Shown one piece after another: positions 51,516-60,209 of a stretch of DNA of 64,000 nt; position 1 is the stretch's first letter; the number at the start of each line of letters is the position of its first letter. The notes under the pieces are model-generated. The model ran no database searches, had not been told where the DNA came from, and saw only the letters and a program-made list of their open reading frames with translations. The stretch is from contig NZ_VWMY01000049.1 of the NCBI RefSeq assembly GCF_008905045.1, positions 1 to 64,000 on the forward strand, written 5' to 3'. A program made the translations under genes and the position numbers. Origin of the DNA: Streptomyces albicerus (GTDB taxonomy: Bacteria > Actinomycetota > Actinomycetes > Streptomycetales > Streptomycetaceae).

Positions 51516-52318
51516 CGCACCGCCACCTCCGGCAGCCCCGGTCGGAGTTTCTCGTTGCGGTAGGCGTCCGAGTGCAGCCCCCGCCGATAGGTCTCGACAC
51601 GCAGCAGCTCACCGAACCTGACATTGGACAGGCGCACCTGGGACCCGTAGTGATCGAGCAGCGCGAACTGGCTCCGCTTCGTGGGGGCTTCGAAGCAGAT
51701 GCTGTCCAGCCCCCACGCCTCGACGAAGCGGTCGGCGAAGCGGGTGTTGAGCTGTTGTCCCTCGTCGAAGAGTCCGATGTTCCTGGCATCTTCCCGTGCC
51801 TCTATCACCAGATCCACCACGCCTGCGGCGAGCCAGGCGTAGCCCTCCTCGACCAGTTCGTCCATGGCTGCCGCGGTGAACTTTCCGAGGTGCTTCGAGC
51901 CCAGTTCGTACTGCACTTCGAGTCCCAGGGCGTTCGCGTCGGCGACGATCTGCCGGGCGTCGAGCTGGGAGCGTACGAATCCCTGACTGACCTCCATACG
52001 GTCGAATCCGGCGTCGGCACAGAGTTCGAGGTAGGGGGCGACCTTGTCGTGGGCCGCGGCGATCTCGAACGGCCCGCCACCCGCGACAGTGGGCACCTCG
52101 TGTTTCCTCGCCGTCGTGACCTTCGTCTGTGTGGCGGCGTAGTCGGCGATAATCCAGCACGACATCGAGAGCTTGATGCGCTCCATGAGTCCGGCGCTCT
52201 GCTGGAGATGGCTTTCCAGGACACACGGCGCTTCCCCCGGATCGAAGGGGGAGGTCAGCGGGGACGGTTCGGCAACCCCCAGTTCGCGCAGATACCGACT
52301 CGAAACACTGTCCGCCAT
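51512..52318 (-). CDS. comA: ComA-like phosphosulfolactate synthase
   Basis: 268 residues from ATG 52318 with GAGGAG upstream. It follows the ComA (beta/alpha)8 pattern: GGGPFEIA, FDRMEVSQGFV, YELGSKHLG, DLVIEAREDARNIGLFD, CFEAPTKRSQFALL and LSNVRFGELLRVETYRRGLH with SDAY. Archaeal and bacterial ComA adds sulfite to phosphoenolpyruvate. The N-terminal 45 residues differ from the archaeal enzymes (no KPR at the start), so a different acceptor is possible. It is the first gene of a ComA-OCD-ComB block behind a free A domain. Confidence 0.87.
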   Translation of the reverse strand: MADSVSSRYLRELGVAEPSPLTSPFDPGEAPCVLESHLQQSAGLMERIKLSMSCWIIADYAATQTKVTTARKHEVPTVAGGGPFEIAAAHDKVAPYLELCADAGFDRMEVSQGFVRSQLDARQIVADANALGLEVQYELGSKHLGKFTAAAMDELVEEGYAWLAAGVVDLVIEAREDARNIGLFDEGQQLNTRFADRFVEAWGLDSICFEAPTKRSQFALLDHYGSQVRLSNVRFGELLRVETYRRGLHSDAYRNEKLRPGLPEVAVR

Positions 52319-52385
52319 TCGGCTGTTCTCCTCTTTTGCCGTGCCAACCACACATGCGGAAACCGTGCGGAACATCTGAGGTCCT

Positions 52386-53999
52386 TCAGTGCCGCCCGGC
52401 CTGCCGTGGTGCGGCGAGCGCGGCGCGGTCGATCTTCCCGTTGGCGCTCAGCGGGAACTCCTCCACCACTACGAGTTCCACGGGAACCATGTAGTCGGGC
52501 AGACTGCGCGCCAGGACATCGCGGACCTGACCGGGATCCACCATGCGGCCCGGCTTCGGAACGACGTAAGTGACCAGACGGTTCTGATCGGTGATGTCCC
52601 GTCGGGTGATGGTCACGGCCGCGGAGATGTCCGCGTGGGCGCACAGGACCGTGTCGATCTCGCCGAGTTCGACCCTGTTGCCGCGGATCTTCACCTGCTG
52701 GTCGAGCCGGCCGAGATAACGCAGCGTCCCGTCCTGGTTCCAGGCCACCAGGTCGCCTGTGCGGTAGACCCGGCCTCCGGGAACGAAGGGATCGGGGACG
52801 AAGCGTTCGCCGGTCAGGCCGGGCCGGCACAGATAACCCCGGCCGACACCGGCGCCACCGATCCACAGCTCTCCCTCGGCGTCGTGCGGCAGCAGCCGGC
52901 CCTGTTCGTCCACGACGTAGGCGACCGTGTTGACGATGGGCCTGCCGATACTGCTGATCTTCTCGACGGGGTCGGTCGACACCCTGCCGTGCACACAGCA
53001 GATCGTGGTCTCCGTGGGTCCGTAGAGGTTGTGGATCTCCACGTCCATGGCTGCCGCGAGCCGTTCGACGAGGGTGCCCGGCAGGTCCTCGCCACCGCAC
53101 CAGACACCGCGGAGCAGCGGGGCGGAACGGCCCAGATCTGCGTAGAGGCGCCAGGTGGCCGGAGTGGCCTGGCAGATGGTGATCCGATGGCCCGTCAGCA
53201 AGGCGTGCAACTGCTCCGGGTCGCCGGCCGCTCCCTGGGGAGCGACCACCAGGCGGGCCCCGGCCGCGAGGGACACATAGATGTCCGTCCCGGACATGTC
53301 GAACGAGAACGGCACCACGGCGAGTGTCCGGTCGCTGCTGTCCATGCCCGCCGCGGTCAGCAGCCCTTCGACGAGATTGGCCAGGTTGCGGTGCTCGATC
53401 ATCACCCCCTTCGGCCGCCCTGTGGACCCCGAGGTATAGATGACATAGGCGAGGTCCATCGGTCCGGGACCAGCCGTGGGCGGCACGTCCGGGACGGTGT
53501 CCAGGTCGACGTCCTCCACGCAGACGACGACCGTGCTGCTTGCGACCCGCAGCTGACGGGCGAGTCGTCGCGTCGTCACCAGCACGGCCGGCTCCGCGTC
53601 GAGCAGCACCCCGTCGAGGCGGGCGACGGGATGGTCCGGGTCCAGCGGTACATACGCCGCTCCGGCCTCCCAGGCCCCCATCATCACCATGAGCATGTCG
53701 GGGGTGCGGGGCAGACAGACCCCTACGAGGGAGCCGTACGTCGCGCCCGCATCCCGCATCACCCGGCCCCAGCGGCGTACGCGGCCGAGCAGTTCGGCGT
53801 AGGAGAACTTCGTGGTTCCGTACTCCACCGCGATCCGCTCCGGGCCGCCGTCGGCGGCCCGAGCGATCCTGCGGGGCACACTCCACTTGTGGAAGTCGGC
53901 GCCGGCGCGGTCCAGTCCCGGGACCGGGCGGCCACCGCCGAGGTCCAGCAGGCGGGCGACCTCGGCGCGGGCGAGCGTCCGGGGCTCAGTTCCTGCCAT
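52386..53999 (-). CDS. Free-standing NRPS adenylation domain with an unusual code
   Basis: 537 residues from ATG 53999, although the ribosome site is weak. Full A-domain cores: YVIYTSGSTGRPKGVMIEHR, NLYGPTETTICC, YRTGDLVAWNQDG, IRGNRVELGEID and SANGKIDRAAL. No carrier domain follows. My code reading, D-M-T-Q-W-G-L-I-C-K, matches nothing I remember; Trp239 is replaced by Thr and Asp235 is kept. Its operon with the ComA/ComB genes suggests that it activates the sulfonated amino acid and loads a T domain in trans. That is inference. Confidence 0.87.
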   Translation of the reverse strand: MAGTEPRTLARAEVARLLDLGGGRPVPGLDRAGADFHKWSVPRRIARAADGGPERIAVEYGTTKFSYAELLGRVRRWGRVMRDAGATYGSLVGVCLPRTPDMLMVMMGAWEAGAAYVPLDPDHPVARLDGVLLDAEPAVLVTTRRLARQLRVASSTVVVCVEDVDLDTVPDVPPTAGPGPMDLAYVIYTSGSTGRPKGVMIEHRNLANLVEGLLTAAGMDSSDRTLAVVPFSFDMSGTDIYVSLAAGARLVVAPQGAAGDPEQLHALLTGHRITICQATPATWRLYADLGRSAPLLRGVWCGGEDLPGTLVERLAAAMDVEIHNLYGPTETTICCVHGRVSTDPVEKISSIGRPIVNTVAYVVDEQGRLLPHDAEGELWIGGAGVGRGYLCRPGLTGERFVPDPFVPGGRVYRTGDLVAWNQDGTLRYLGRLDQQVKIRGNRVELGEIDTVLCAHADISAAVTITRRDITDQNRLVTYVVPKPGRMVDPGQVRDVLARSLPDYMVPVELVVVEEFPLSANGKIDRAALAAPRQAGRH

Positions 54000-54204
54000 C
54001 GGCGGCACCGTGTTCCTCAGTGGCCGGTGCGAACGGCGTCTTCCCGATCCGGCGGGCCGTCGCGCGTTCGGTGACGGCGTTCCCGTCGGTCCGCGTCGGG
54101 GCCGCAGGGCCGGTGTCGGGTCGTCTTGGCGCCGGCGACCTCCGGCCTTCACGCAATGACGCGACGCGGGCCGCGCTCCCGCACGCTTGGGACACATGTG
54201 TCAT
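53986..54204 (-). CDS. Possible small protein preceding the free A domain
   Basis: 72 codons from ATG 54204, which has GGAGAG seven bases upstream, better than the A-domain gene. The product is basic and shows no family. Its stop overlaps the start of the A-domain gene. Motif copy B lies 83 bases upstream of this ATG, matching the spacing seen at the other genes. It may be a real leader gene or simply untranslated leader. Confidence 0.4.
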   Translation of the reverse strand: MTHVSQACGSAARVASLREGRRSPAPRRPDTGPAAPTRTDGNAVTERATARRIGKTPFAPATEEHGAADGRN

Positions 54205-54287
54205 GAGGTGACTCTCCAGATCGCTGTGACCTGTGCGCCCGGTCCTGCGGACGCACCGATCTTCCTGGCCGGTCAGCGCCGACAGCA

Positions 54288-54305
54288 GTCGGGGGAACTC
54301 CCTAC
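54288..54305 (-). promoter_or_regulatory. Cluster motif, copy B (upstream of the free A domain and ComAB operon)
   Basis: On the coding strand GTAGGGAGTTCCCCCGAC. It shares 15 of 18 positions with copy D, 14 with copy C and 14 with copy A. Confidence 0.6.
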
Positions 54306-54352
54306 AGCCGGGCCCGCGCGGCTCCGGGTTCGCTGGAAAACGCCGGCCTCGC

Positions 54353-54574
54353 TCAGGCCCGCCCCGCCTGCTGTTCCATGTGCCGGCGCAGACTCAGGGG
54401 CCGCATGTCCGTCCAGACCCGGTCGATGTGCGCCAGGCACTCCTCTCGGCTGCCCGCGGTGCCCTCCGCCCGCCAGCCCTCGGGCACGTCCGTGTCGGAG
54501 CGCCAGATCGAGTACTGGAGCTCATCGTTGAGAACGACCAGGTACCGGTCGCTGTCCTGCTGCTCGTCAGCCAT
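54353..54574 (-). CDS. MbtH family protein
   Basis: 73 residues from ATG 54574 (GGAG upstream). It has all the family marks: LVVLNDELQYSIW, VPEGWRAEGTAGSREECLAH, and VWTDMRPLSLRRH, with the three conserved Trp residues. MbtH proteins bind A domains and are needed for their folding or activity. It has its own motif copy C upstream. It probably serves the FAAL NRPS and the free A domain on either side. Confidence 0.92.
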   Translation of the reverse strand: MADEQQDSDRYLVVLNDELQYSIWRSDTDVPEGWRAEGTAGSREECLAHIDRVWTDMRPLSLRRHMEQQAGRA

Positions 54575-54638
54575 GTGGCACTCCGGATGTGTGCGGGGAA
54601 GGTGCAGCCAATCTGGCACAGGCAGCCCGGCCTGCCAT

Positions 54639-54656
54639 GTCCGGACACCTCCCTAC
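54639..54656 (-). promoter_or_regulatory. Cluster motif, copy C (upstream of MbtH2)
   Basis: On the coding strand GTAGGGAGGTGTCCGGAC, 64 bases before the MbtH2 ATG. The first eight bases are identical to copy B. Confidence 0.55.
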
Positions 54657-54788
54657 CCCCGGGCCGGAATAGGCCAGGGGAACGCTCTCCTGCACACCGC
54701 GGGGCCCTGGAGGACGCGAGAGGGGCCTGCTCGGCCCGGCCGCGCGCACGGGGGTGCGCCTCGGCCGGTACCGCTCGCGTGTTCTGCC

Positions 54789-57700
54789 TTATACGCCTTC
54801 GTCGGCAGCCAGCATTTCGGACACAGCTTCGTCGGAGATGTCCTCCAATTCACCGAGAATCTGTTCCAGTTCATTCGGTGACGCCTGGTCCACCTGCGCC
54901 CGCTCCACCGTCGCGGCGAGCGACCTAACCGTCGTCCCGGCCCTCAGCAGGTCGGCGACCGAGAGTTCCACGCCCACATCTTCACGGATACGGGCGACGA
55001 TGCGGGTGGCCAGCAGGGAATGCCCCCCGAGCGCGAAGAAGTCACCCGTCACGGAAACCGCCCGGACCTCCAGCAACTCACTCCACATCGCCGCCAGCCG
55101 GCGTTCCGTCTCGGTACCGGGTTCGGTGTGCGAGGACGGCACGTCGGCCGGCTCCGGGTCGGGCAGGGCACTGCGGGCCAGCTTGCCGTTCGGCCCGTGG
55201 GGTAGGGCGGGCAGCCAGACGAAGGCCGAGGGGATCATCGCCTCCGGCAGGCGGCCGGCCAGGAACGACCGCAGCGCGGCGGCGTCCACCGTCTCCTCCC
55301 CGGCTGCCCGCACGGCATAGGCGACCAGCCGGGGCTTCCCGTCAGGACCCGGCCGCGGAACTACCGCGACGGCGCTGACGGCCCGGTGTTCACCCACCGC
55401 GTCCGCCACCTCGGCTGGCTCTACCCGGTGACCCCGGATCTTGACCTGGTCATCGGCCCGGCCGAGGAAATCGAGCATCCCGTCGGCCGACCAGCGGCCG
55501 CGGTCCCCCGTGCGGTAGAGCCGCCCGCCCGGCTCGAAGGGATCCGGCACGAACCGCTCGGCCGTCATCCCGGGAAGCCCCAAGTAGCCGCGGGTCACCG
55601 GCAGACCGCCGATGAACACCTCCCCGGCCATCCCGACCGGAGCCGGCCGGCCGTGGGCGTCGAGTACGTACACCCGGGATCCCGGGATCGGCCGGCCCAC
55701 GGGCAGCCGGGCCCCTCTGTCGGCGCCTTGGCGCACCGCGTGGGCCACGACCTCGATGGTCGTCTCGGTGGGGCCGTACAGATTGTGTAGCTCCACCGAC
55801 GGCAGCCGGTCGTGGAACCGGGCGGCCAGCGCGGGGGAAAGCGCCTCGCTGTTGGAGAAGACCCGGCGCAGTGGACGCGCGCACGAACCGACGCGCGGTT
55901 CGTCGAGAAACACCGCCAGCATGGACGGGACGAAGTCGCAGGTGGTCACCGCCTGCTCCCGGATGAGCCGGACGAGGTAGCCGGGGTCCTGTTGTCCGTG
56001 GGGCCGCGCCAGCACGATTCGCGCACCGACGCTCAGCGGCCAGAAGATCTCCCACACGGAGACGTCGAAGCCCACCGACGTCTTGTGCAGCACCGCATCC
56101 GCCCGGCCGAGCGCGAAGTCCCGCTGCATCCACGCCACCCGGTTCGTGGCCCCGGCGTGCGGGGTCATCACCGCTTTCGGGGTGCCGCTGGTCCCTGAGG
56201 TGTAGACGACGAAGGCGAGGTTCCGGCCGTCCGCCTCCCGGGTCGGCCGGTCGGCCGGGACCCCGGCGGCAGGATGCGGGGTGCGGTCCAGGCAGAGCAC
56301 CACGGGGGCGTCGTCCCCGTCGAGCCGGGCTCCCTGCGCCCGTAGCTCGCCCGCGAGTTCGCCGGTGGTCAGCAGGACACGCGGACGCGCGTCGGCGAGC
56401 AGGGCGGCGAGTCGGCCCGGGGGATGTTCGGCGTCCAGGGGTACATAGGCGGCCCCTGCCTTGAGGACTGCCAGCAGGGCGACGATCAGCCCGGGTGAGC
56501 GGGGCAGGCAGACTCCGACGCGTACATCCGGCCCCGCCCCCAGGGAGCCGAGCAGCCGGGCCAGGCGGTTGGCATCTGCCTCCAGTTCGCCGTAGGACGC
56601 CGTCGTGCCGTGCGCCACCACGGCCGTGGCCTCAGGAGTACGGTCCGCCTGTGCCTCGAACGCCGTGTGGAGCAGGCCGTCGGCGAGCGCGGGCGTACCC
56701 CGGCCGCTGAACTCGTGCACGAGGCGGTCGTGTGCCGCACCGGTGACCATCGGCAGCTCCCGCACGGCGGTGTCCACCTGGTCCGCGGCGGTGTCCAGGA
56801 CGAGCTGCAGAGTGGCGAGCAAAGACGCGACGGATTCGCGCTCGAAGAGCGAGGTGTCGTACACCGCATGTCCGCCAAGACTGCCGTCGGGGCGCTCGGA
56901 CACATGCAGGGACAGCTCGAACTGGGCTCCGGGGGCAGGCAGTTCAAAGGGCTCCGCCCGGACTCCGCGCGCTTCCCAGGGATGGGCCGGCAGGTTCTGC
57001 AGGGCCAGTGACACCCGCACCAGGGGTGCCCTCCCACCGGTCCGGTCGACGTCCGTGCCGTGCAGGATCTCCTCGTACGGATGGTCCTGGTACGGGTAGG
57101 CGGCGAGGCATGTGCCGCGCACCCGGTCCAGCAGCTCCCCCAGGCGCGGGGCACCCGATGCGTCGATACGCAGGGGAACCAGGTTGACGAACAGCCCGAC
57201 CGCGTTCTCGGCACCCGGTCGGTGCCGCCCCGCCGCGGGCGTCCCGATCACGAGGTCGTCCTTGCCGGTCCAGTTGGTGAGCACCGCGGCGAGACCCGTG
57301 AGCAGGGCCATGAAGGGCGTAGCCCCTCGCGCTGCCGCACAGGCCTTCAGTCGCGCCGTCGATTCGGCGGAGAGCTGGAACGGCAGCGACGCGCCCTGCC
57401 AGGAGGGTGCCGGGGGCTGGGGCCGGTCCAGCGGGAGTTCGACAGCTGACGCGCCCTTGAGGGTCTTGCGCCAGAACGCCCCGGCGTCCGGATCGAGGAC
57501 CGCCGCGGACGGCAGGAGCGCCGGATCCCCGAAGGCTCCGCTGCCCGCCGGGCCCTTGCGGTAATGGTCGCCGAGGCTCCCGAGCAGAAGACCCAGGGAC
57601 CATCCGTCAAGGATGATGTGGTGCGCCACGACACCGAGGTACCACTCGTCCGTGGGCGCGCGCAGCAGGACCGCGCGCAGCAGCGGGCCGTTGGTCAGGT

Positions 57701-60104
57701 CGAACGGCTCGGCCGCCAGCTCTCCGATGGCCGCGGACGCGTGCTCGGCGATCGGGTGCTGCGGGCCCGCCAGGTACTCGAGCGTGCTCCCGGCGAGGTC
57801 GCGTACGGGCAACTCCACCGCGTACGGAGGGCGTTCGACCGCCCGCAGGACATCGTCGGCGCCCAGCTCGAACGTGGTTCGCAGAGAGGGATGGGCGCGG
57901 ACCAGTTCACTCAGGCCGGCACGGAGCAGATCCGGGTCCACCGGCCCGGTCAGCCGGACTCCGCCGACGACGTGGTAGGCGCCGCCTGCCCCGATCCGGT
58001 CGAGGATCCACATGCGCCGCTGTTTGTCGGCGGCGCGGCCGTGCTCGGCGGGGGCCGCCTCTGCCACCGTCTGTGCCGAGGTCGCCGCGGGCCCGGAGGA
58101 CGGTGCTCCGCCGGGAGCGGGACTCTCGGCGGAAACGGTCCGGCCGAGAGCGGACAGGGTCATCCCGTCGAGCAGTTCGGTGACGGCGATTTCGCAGCCG
58201 TAGGACTCACGCAGCGCCGCCGCGAGGTGCACGGCCCGCAGGGAATCCAGGCCGAGCCCGACCAGCGGGGTGTCCGCCTCGGCCCGGTCCGCGTCGACAC
58301 CGAGTGCGTCACGGACGAGTGCGGCCAGCGCGGGGTCCACGGTGTGCTCGGGCACGGGCGGCCGTGCGCCCTCGCCGCTGTCGCGGGTCGTGGCCGCGGG
58401 CGTCACCCGTGACAACGCGCCGGCCGCCCACTGGTCGCGGCAGGCGGAGCGCCGGATCTTGCCGCTGGTGGTGCGCGCGATGGTGCCCGGCCTCACCAGG
58501 GCGACGTCGTGCAGGCGCACACCGTGCTGAGCGGCGACGACCCGGCGTACCGCGGTCTCGGCGGCGGATACCTCCGCCGGGGCGAAGCCCCGCTCGACCT
58601 CGTGGACGAGCACCACCCGTTCCTCGCTGCCGTCGTCGATGGAGAACACCGCGCAGCGGGCCGGACGCAGCCCCGGGTGCGCGGCCTCCGCGGTCTGCTC
58701 CAGGTCCTGCGGATGGTGGTTCCTGCCCCGGATGACCATGACGTCATTGGCGCGGCCGGTGACGAACAGCTCGCCGTCGCGCAGGAAGCCGAGGTCCCCC
58801 GTGCGCAGGAAGTCCTGGTCGCCATGGGCCGTGAGCCGGGCCCGGAACACGCGCTCGGTCTCTTCCGGCCGCCCCCAGTACCCGTCGGCGACCGTCGGTC
58901 CGCCGACCCACACTTCGCCGACGTGACCCGGGGCGCACTCCAGACCGGTGCCGGGATCGACCACCACCACCAGATTTCCGCCCTGCGCACGGCCGCACCC
59001 GGTGAGCACGGCGACCGGCCCGGTTCCGGGCCCGGCTCCGTCCGGCGCCCGTCCCTCTTCCAGGGCCTGCCGCGGGATCCGTACCGTGCGCGGTTCGGCG
59101 CCGGGAACCGTGCCGCCGGTGACCAGCAGGGTGGCCTCCGCGAGGCCGTAGCAGGGGTGAAAGGCCGACGGCCGGAAGCCGGCGGGAGCGAAGGCTTGCG
59201 CGAATGCCTCAAGCGTGGAACCGCGTACCGTCTCCGCGCCGACCATCGCGTGCTCCCAGCGGCTGAGGTCGAGCCGCGCCCGCTCTTCCTGGCTGGTGCG
59301 CCGCACGGCTTCGAGATAGGCGAAGTCCGGTGCGGCCGAGAGCGTCGCCCCCGTGGTGCCCATGGCTTCGAGCCATCTCAGCGGGCTGCGCAGGAAGGCT
59401 GTCGGGGGGAGCAGGGTCGCTGGAAACCCGCTGTAGAGGGGTTGCAGGATGCCACCGATCAGGCCCATGTCGTGGTATGGCGGCAGCCAGCTGACGCTGC
59501 GGCTGTCGGGGCCCGCGCCGATGGCGCTCGCGATGGTCCTGGAGTTGTGCATCAGGTTGTCGTGGCGCACCACGACTCCCTTGGGCATGCCGGTCGACCC
59601 CGAGGTGTACTGGAGGAACGCGGGTGATTCCGGTGCGGGCCGGGGCCCGACGGGGGCGCTCGCAGAGGCCTGCGGCAGCTCGTCGACGGCCAGCCAGCGC
59701 AGGCCAGGCGCGGAGGCCAGGGCCGACCCGCGGGAACGGATCTGTTCCAGACTCGCCGCGTCGGTGAGTACGAGACCCGCACCCGAGTCCGCGGCGATGG
59801 CCAGGACCTGCGCCTCACCGCGTGCGCTGCCGGGCAGGGCGACGGGGACGGCCACGGCCCCGGCGTACAGGCATCCGAAGAATCCCGCGATGTAGCCCTC
59901 GCCCGGCGGGAAGAGCAGAAGGACGTGGGTGCCGGCCGCACGGCGTTCCACGAGTGCTTGGGCGAGGGCGCGCGCCCGCAGTTCAAGTCCTGCGTAGGTG
60001 AGCACCGCAGAGGTGCCGTTGTCGGCCGGAAACTCGAAAGCCGTGCGGGACGGAGTCGATTCCGCCCGCTGCGACATGACGTCGACGAAGGTCGGTGCTT
60101 GCAC
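54789..60104 (-). CDS. Lipo-initiating NRPS: FAAL-ACP-C-A-T
   Basis: About 1771 residues; GTG 60104 (CTGGAG upstream) is preferred to GTG 60140. Domains: fatty acyl-AMP ligase (1-580) with YTSGSTGMPKGVVVRH and SWLPPYHDMGLIGG; ACP (600-680) with LVGLGLDSLRAVHL; C (700-1140) with HHIILDGWS; A (1150-1680) with YTSGTSGTPKAVMT, NLYGPTETT, YRTGDRGRW; T (1690-1760) with FFALGGHSLLATR. The FAAL activates a fatty acid and loads it on the ACP for N-acylation of the first residue. My A code is D-V-W-D-F-N-L-I-E-K, a distant relative of Ser codes, not assignable. No thioesterase domain is present. Confidence 0.93.
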   Translation of the reverse strand: MQAPTFVDVMSQRAESTPSRTAFEFPADNGTSAVLTYAGLELRARALAQALVERRAAGTHVLLLFPPGEGYIAGFFGCLYAGAVAVPVALPGSARGEAQVLAIAADSGAGLVLTDAASLEQIRSRGSALASAPGLRWLAVDELPQASASAPVGPRPAPESPAFLQYTSGSTGMPKGVVVRHDNLMHNSRTIASAIGAGPDSRSVSWLPPYHDMGLIGGILQPLYSGFPATLLPPTAFLRSPLRWLEAMGTTGATLSAAPDFAYLEAVRRTSQEERARLDLSRWEHAMVGAETVRGSTLEAFAQAFAPAGFRPSAFHPCYGLAEATLLVTGGTVPGAEPRTVRIPRQALEEGRAPDGAGPGTGPVAVLTGCGRAQGGNLVVVVDPGTGLECAPGHVGEVWVGGPTVADGYWGRPEETERVFRARLTAHGDQDFLRTGDLGFLRDGELFVTGRANDVMVIRGRNHHPQDLEQTAEAAHPGLRPARCAVFSIDDGSEERVVLVHEVERGFAPAEVSAAETAVRRVVAAQHGVRLHDVALVRPGTIARTTSGKIRRSACRDQWAAGALSRVTPAATTRDSGEGARPPVPEHTVDPALAALVRDALGVDADRAEADTPLVGLGLDSLRAVHLAAALRESYGCEIAVTELLDGMTLSALGRTVSAESPAPGGAPSSGPAATSAQTVAEAAPAEHGRAADKQRRMWILDRIGAGGAYHVVGGVRLTGPVDPDLLRAGLSELVRAHPSLRTTFELGADDVLRAVERPPYAVELPVRDLAGSTLEYLAGPQHPIAEHASAAIGELAAEPFDLTNGPLLRAVLLRAPTDEWYLGVVAHHIILDGWSLGLLLGSLGDHYRKGPAGSGAFGDPALLPSAAVLDPDAGAFWRKTLKGASAVELPLDRPQPPAPSWQGASLPFQLSAESTARLKACAAARGATPFMALLTGLAAVLTNWTGKDDLVIGTPAAGRHRPGAENAVGLFVNLVPLRIDASGAPRLGELLDRVRGTCLAAYPYQDHPYEEILHGTDVDRTGGRAPLVRVSLALQNLPAHPWEARGVRAEPFELPAPGAQFELSLHVSERPDGSLGGHAVYDTSLFERESVASLLATLQLVLDTAADQVDTAVRELPMVTGAAHDRLVHEFSGRGTPALADGLLHTAFEAQADRTPEATAVVAHGTTASYGELEADANRLARLLGSLGAGPDVRVGVCLPRSPGLIVALLAVLKAGAAYVPLDAEHPPGRLAALLADARPRVLLTTGELAGELRAQGARLDGDDAPVVLCLDRTPHPAAGVPADRPTREADGRNLAFVVYTSGTSGTPKAVMTPHAGATNRVAWMQRDFALGRADAVLHKTSVGFDVSVWEIFWPLSVGARIVLARPHGQQDPGYLVRLIREQAVTTCDFVPSMLAVFLDEPRVGSCARPLRRVFSNSEALSPALAARFHDRLPSVELHNLYGPTETTIEVVAHAVRQGADRGARLPVGRPIPGSRVYVLDAHGRPAPVGMAGEVFIGGLPVTRGYLGLPGMTAERFVPDPFEPGGRLYRTGDRGRWSADGMLDFLGRADDQVKIRGHRVEPAEVADAVGEHRAVSAVAVVPRPGPDGKPRLVAYAVRAAGEETVDAAALRSFLAGRLPEAMIPSAFVWLPALPHGPNGKLARSALPDPEPADVPSSHTEPGTETERRLAAMWSELLEVRAVSVTGDFFALGGHSLLATRIVARIREDVGVELSVADLLRAGTTVRSLAATVERAQVDQASPNELEQILGELEDISDEAVSEMLAADEGV

Positions 60105-60209
60105 GCTGGCTCCAGGTGATCGTCGGCGGATGGACACCACCGGTGCTGGACGGCGACGGCTTTCCGGCGCTGGTCCGGGTCGACCACCGCTCGCGCCCCG
60201 AGGGCCGGG

